The notes under the pieces were generated by a model. It did not search any database, was not told the origin of the DNA, and worked only from the letters and a program-made list of their open reading frames with translations. From positions 54,154,609 to 54,218,608 of the forward strand of contig CP136066.1 of NCBI GenBank assembly GCA_032622095.1: a stretch of 64,000 bases of DNA. Reading direction: 5' to 3'. Of the stretch, positions 61,076 to 64,000 are shown one piece after another; position 1 is the first letter of the stretch, and each line of letters begins with the position of its first letter. A program made the translations under genes and the position numbers. Source of the DNA: Siphonodentalium dalli (taxonomy: Eukaryota; Mollusca; Scaphopoda; Gadilida; Siphonodentaliidae).

Positions 61076-62825
61076 GAGTTAAAAGTTGATATATATATAT
61101 TGGTTCATCGATTTTAAAGTTATTTTGACAGAGAAAAGCTTCCTAGTCAGTCCCACTATTTGGTCAGTTCTGGTGCAACATGAAACTAGCACTAGTCAGT
61201 AGTGGTACTGGACTGGGAACCAGTCATCTTATGGTTGAGTTAAAAGTTGATGTATACATTGGTTTATCGATTTTCAAGATCTTTTGACATAGAAAAGCTT
61301 CCTAGTCAGTTCCACTATTTGGTCAGTTCTGGTGTGATATGAAAACTAGCACTAGTCAGTAGTGGTGTTGGACTGGGAACCAGTCATCTTATGGTAGAGT
61401 CAAAAGTTGATGTATATATTGGTTAATCGATTTTCAAGTTATTTTGACAGAGAAAAGCTTCCTAGTCAGTCCCACTATTTGGTCAGTTCTAGTGTGACAT
61501 GAAAACTAGCACTAGTCAGTAGTGGCACTGGACTGGGAACCAGTCATCCTACGGTTAAATCAAAAGTTGATGTAAATAATGGTTAATCTATTTTCAAGAT
61601 CTTTTGACAGAGAAAAGCTTCCTAGTCAGTCCCACTATTTGGTCAGTTCTAGTGTGACATGAAAACTAGCACTAGTCAGTAGTGGTACTGGACTGGGAAC
61701 CAGTCATCCTATGGTTGAGTTAAAAGTTGATGTATACATTGGTTTATCGATTTTCAAGATCTTTTGACATAGAAAAGCTTCCTAGTCAGTTCCACTATTT
61801 GGTCAGTTCTGGTGTGATATGAAAACTAGCACTAGCCAGTAGTGGTGTTGGACTGGGAACCAGTCATCTTATGGTTGAGTCAAAAGTTGATGTATATATT
61901 GGTTTATCAATTTTCAAGTTATTTTGACAGAGAAAAGCTTCCTAGTCAGTCCCACTAATTGGTCAGTTCTAGTGTGACATGGAAACTAGCACTAGCCAGT
62001 AGTGGTACTGGACTGGGAACCAGTCATCTTATGGTTGAGTTAAAAGTATGTCGTATATATTGGTTTATCAATTTTCAAGTTCTTTTGACAGAAAAGCTTC
62101 CCAGTCAGTCCCACTATTCGGTCAGTTCTGGCGACATAAAAACTAGCACTAGTCAGTAGTGGTACTGGACTGGGAACCAGTCATCCTATGGTTGAGTCAA
62201 AAGTTGATGTATACATTGGTTTATCGATTTTCAAGATCTTTTGACAGAGAAAAGCTTCCTAGTCAGTTCCACTATTTGGTCAGTTCTGGTGTGATATGAA
62301 AACTAGCACTAGCCAGTAGTGGTGTTGGACTGGGAACCAGTCATCTTATGGTTCAGTCAAAAGTTGATGTATATATTGGTTTATCAATTTTCAAGTTATT
62401 TTGACAGAGAAAAGCTTCCTAGTCAGTCCCACTAATTGGTCAGTTCTAGTGTGACATGGAAACTAGCACTAGCCAGTAGTGGTACTGAACTGGGAACCAG
62501 TCATCTTATGGTTGAGTTAAAAGTATGTCGTATATATTGGTTTATCAATTTTCAAGTTCTTTTGACAGAAAAGCTTCCCAGTCAGTCCCACTATTCGGTC
62601 AGTTCTGGCGACATAAAAACTAGCACTAGTCAGTAGTGGTACTGGACTGGGAACCAGTCATCCTATGGTTGAGTCAAAAGTTGATGTATACATTGGTTTA
62701 TCGATTTTCAAGATCTTTTGAAAGAGAAAAGCTTCCTAGTCAGTCCCACTATTTGGTCAGTTCTAGTGTGACATGAAAACTAGCACTAGTCAGTAGTGGT
62801 ACTGGACTGGGAACCAGTCATCTTA
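61076..62825. repeat. Satellite array 13, with 477-bp trimers
   Basis: Same length as array 10 and carrying its private variants (CTACGGTTAAATC near 61550, GTACTGAACTGGG near 62485). Confidence 0.95.
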
Positions 62826-63550
62826 TAGTTTAGTTATCAGTCGACGTTTATATATGTTTGCCATTTTTTAAAGTTCTTTCAATAGAAAATATTATAACAC
62901 CACTGGCTAGTGCTAGTCAAAACATTCTAATTTCTGGGATGCTTCAAAGAAAATAACACCTTTGTTCTTATTAACAACAGTACTAAAAATACATATAAAA
63001 GTCAAGAATGGACAAGATAAACTGTCAAATCTACATGATGAGCTGATACATGGCATTAACAGCTTAAGATGCTAATGTGTTTTGTCACATTGATTAGGTA
63101 TTGTTTTGACAAGTCAACAACCACTGACATCAAAGCTGGAGCATTATGTGTCATTAGATAGTCTATTGTTTGTCACAAAGTGAGAACTTTTCACATCATT
63201 AGCAAGTTTGAAGTGAGGGTTAAAATATTCTGCAGAAACTAAATTTTCAGCATAACATCAACTGTAGTGGGCAGGAAAGCAGCTAGGATTTAATATTATA
63301 ACAACTTGGGGTTTTTTTCAACATTGGATTATTTTAGGCATCCAAGCTTAAGGTAAGGTATATTAATTTTTTTATAATCTTAGATTTGTGTTTAAAATCA
63401 ATCACAACACATTTTTTTTTTCGATTGTAAAATTTATGGATTTACATTTAATATCATTCATCCAAAAGTAACTTTTAAAATTAAACAAATGTCCTAAAAA
63501 AAAGTTAATAGAAACATTCAGTTGAAATTGTTCTGACATTCAAATTGGTT
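62826..63550. repeat. Short inter-array spacer 13 (725 bp)
   Basis: Copy of spacer 10 with all three of its private variants. Confidence 0.93.
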
Positions 63551-64000
63551 GAGTTAAAAGTTGATATATATATATTGGTTCATCGATTTTAAAGTTATTT
63601 TGACAGAGAAAAGCTTCCTAGTCAGTCCCACTATTTGGTCAGTTCTGGTGCAACATGAAACTAGCACTAGTCAGTAGTGGTACTGGACTGGGAACCAGTC
63701 ATCTTATGGTTGAGTTAAAAGTTGATGTATACATTGGTTTATCGATTTTCAAGATCTTTTGACATAGAAAAGCTTCCTAGTCAGTTCCACTATTTGGTCA
63801 GTTCTGGTGTGATATGAAAGCTAGCACTAGTCAGTAGTGGTGTTGGACTGGGAACCAGTCATCTTATGGTAGAGTCAAAAGTTGATGTATATATTGGTTA
63901 ATCGATTTTCAAGTTATTTTGACAGAGAAAAGCTTCCTAGTCAGTCCCACTATTTGGTCAGTTCTAGTGTGACATGAAAACTAGCACTAGTCAGTAGTGG
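63551..64000. repeat. Satellite array 14 (cut by window edge)
   Basis: Just under three monomers, identical in layout to the start of array 11. It contains GAAAGCTAGC near 63817, as at 48780 in array 11. Confidence 0.95.

Larger units (their letters stand above)
58200..64000. repeat. Second copy of 15,037-bp repeat (first copy from about 43,200)
   Basis: Landmarks agree to the base at offset 15,037: spacer starts 45317/60354 and 47789/62826, array starts 46039/61076 and 48514/63551, and the private variants of spacers 9 and 10 and arrays 9 and 10. Similarity begins between about 43.14 and 43.26 kb in copy 1 and is still complete at the window's end. Confidence 0.9.

Overview
Eukaryotic repeat DNA. 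Almost the whole window is a tandem satellite with a basic monomer of about 160 bp. Its arrays are cut at intervals by copies of a single-copy-like spacer, and one spacer is interrupted by a nearly complete 8.2-kb LINE (non-LTR retrotransposon). I see no host protein gene, rRNA, tRNA or CRISPR array. The organism is probably a marine invertebrate. That rests only on the LINE, whose ORF2 starts with a 2A ribosome-skipping motif (known from non-LTR elements of sea urchin, amphioxus, molluscs and cnidarians), and on the 160-bp satellite with a HindIII site, which loosely recalls bivalve satellites. No species can be named from sequence alone.

Layout. Bases 1-25550 form a left domain: five satellite arrays separated by four identical-length 1,289-bp long spacers (4861, 10510, 16947 and 22596 onward). 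Spacer-to-spacer distances are 5,649, 6,437 and 5,649 bp, so the arrays are copies of a 12,086-bp dimer of higher-order units. Each long spacer holds a 492-bp insertion with a TTTAAA duplication and symmetric imperfect terminal inverted repeats (MITE-like). A fifth spacer begins at 25551; it is of the short type and is split at 25800 by the LINE, resuming at 33988. From there to 64000 is a right domain: satellite arrays with 722-728-bp short spacers, which lack the 492-bp insertion and a further 65 bp. The right domain is organised on several nested scales: monomer 160/157 bp, dimer 320 bp, trimer 477 bp, a 13-monomer unit of 2,062 bp present almost three times, and a 15,037-bp repeat whose second copy runs off the right edge.

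The LINE (25800-33987, + strand, 6-bp target duplication AAGATG) carries a 5' UTR, an ORF1 split in two by a one-base frame change at a T6 run, an unusually long 2.46-kb inter-ORF region, and a 1,191-codon ORF2. ORF2 encodes a hydrophobic leader, a 2A peptide, an APE-type endonuclease, a reverse transcriptase and a C-terminal CCHC-like motif. ORF1 would bind the element RNA; ORF2 would nick the target and prime reverse transcription.

The spacers are the least explained part. Each begins with a decayed satellite half-monomer and an inverted satellite fragment. Each also carries a TATA box plus initiator-like sequence and a 15-nt segment bracketed by good splice-site sequences. Whether they are transcribed cannot be told from sequence.
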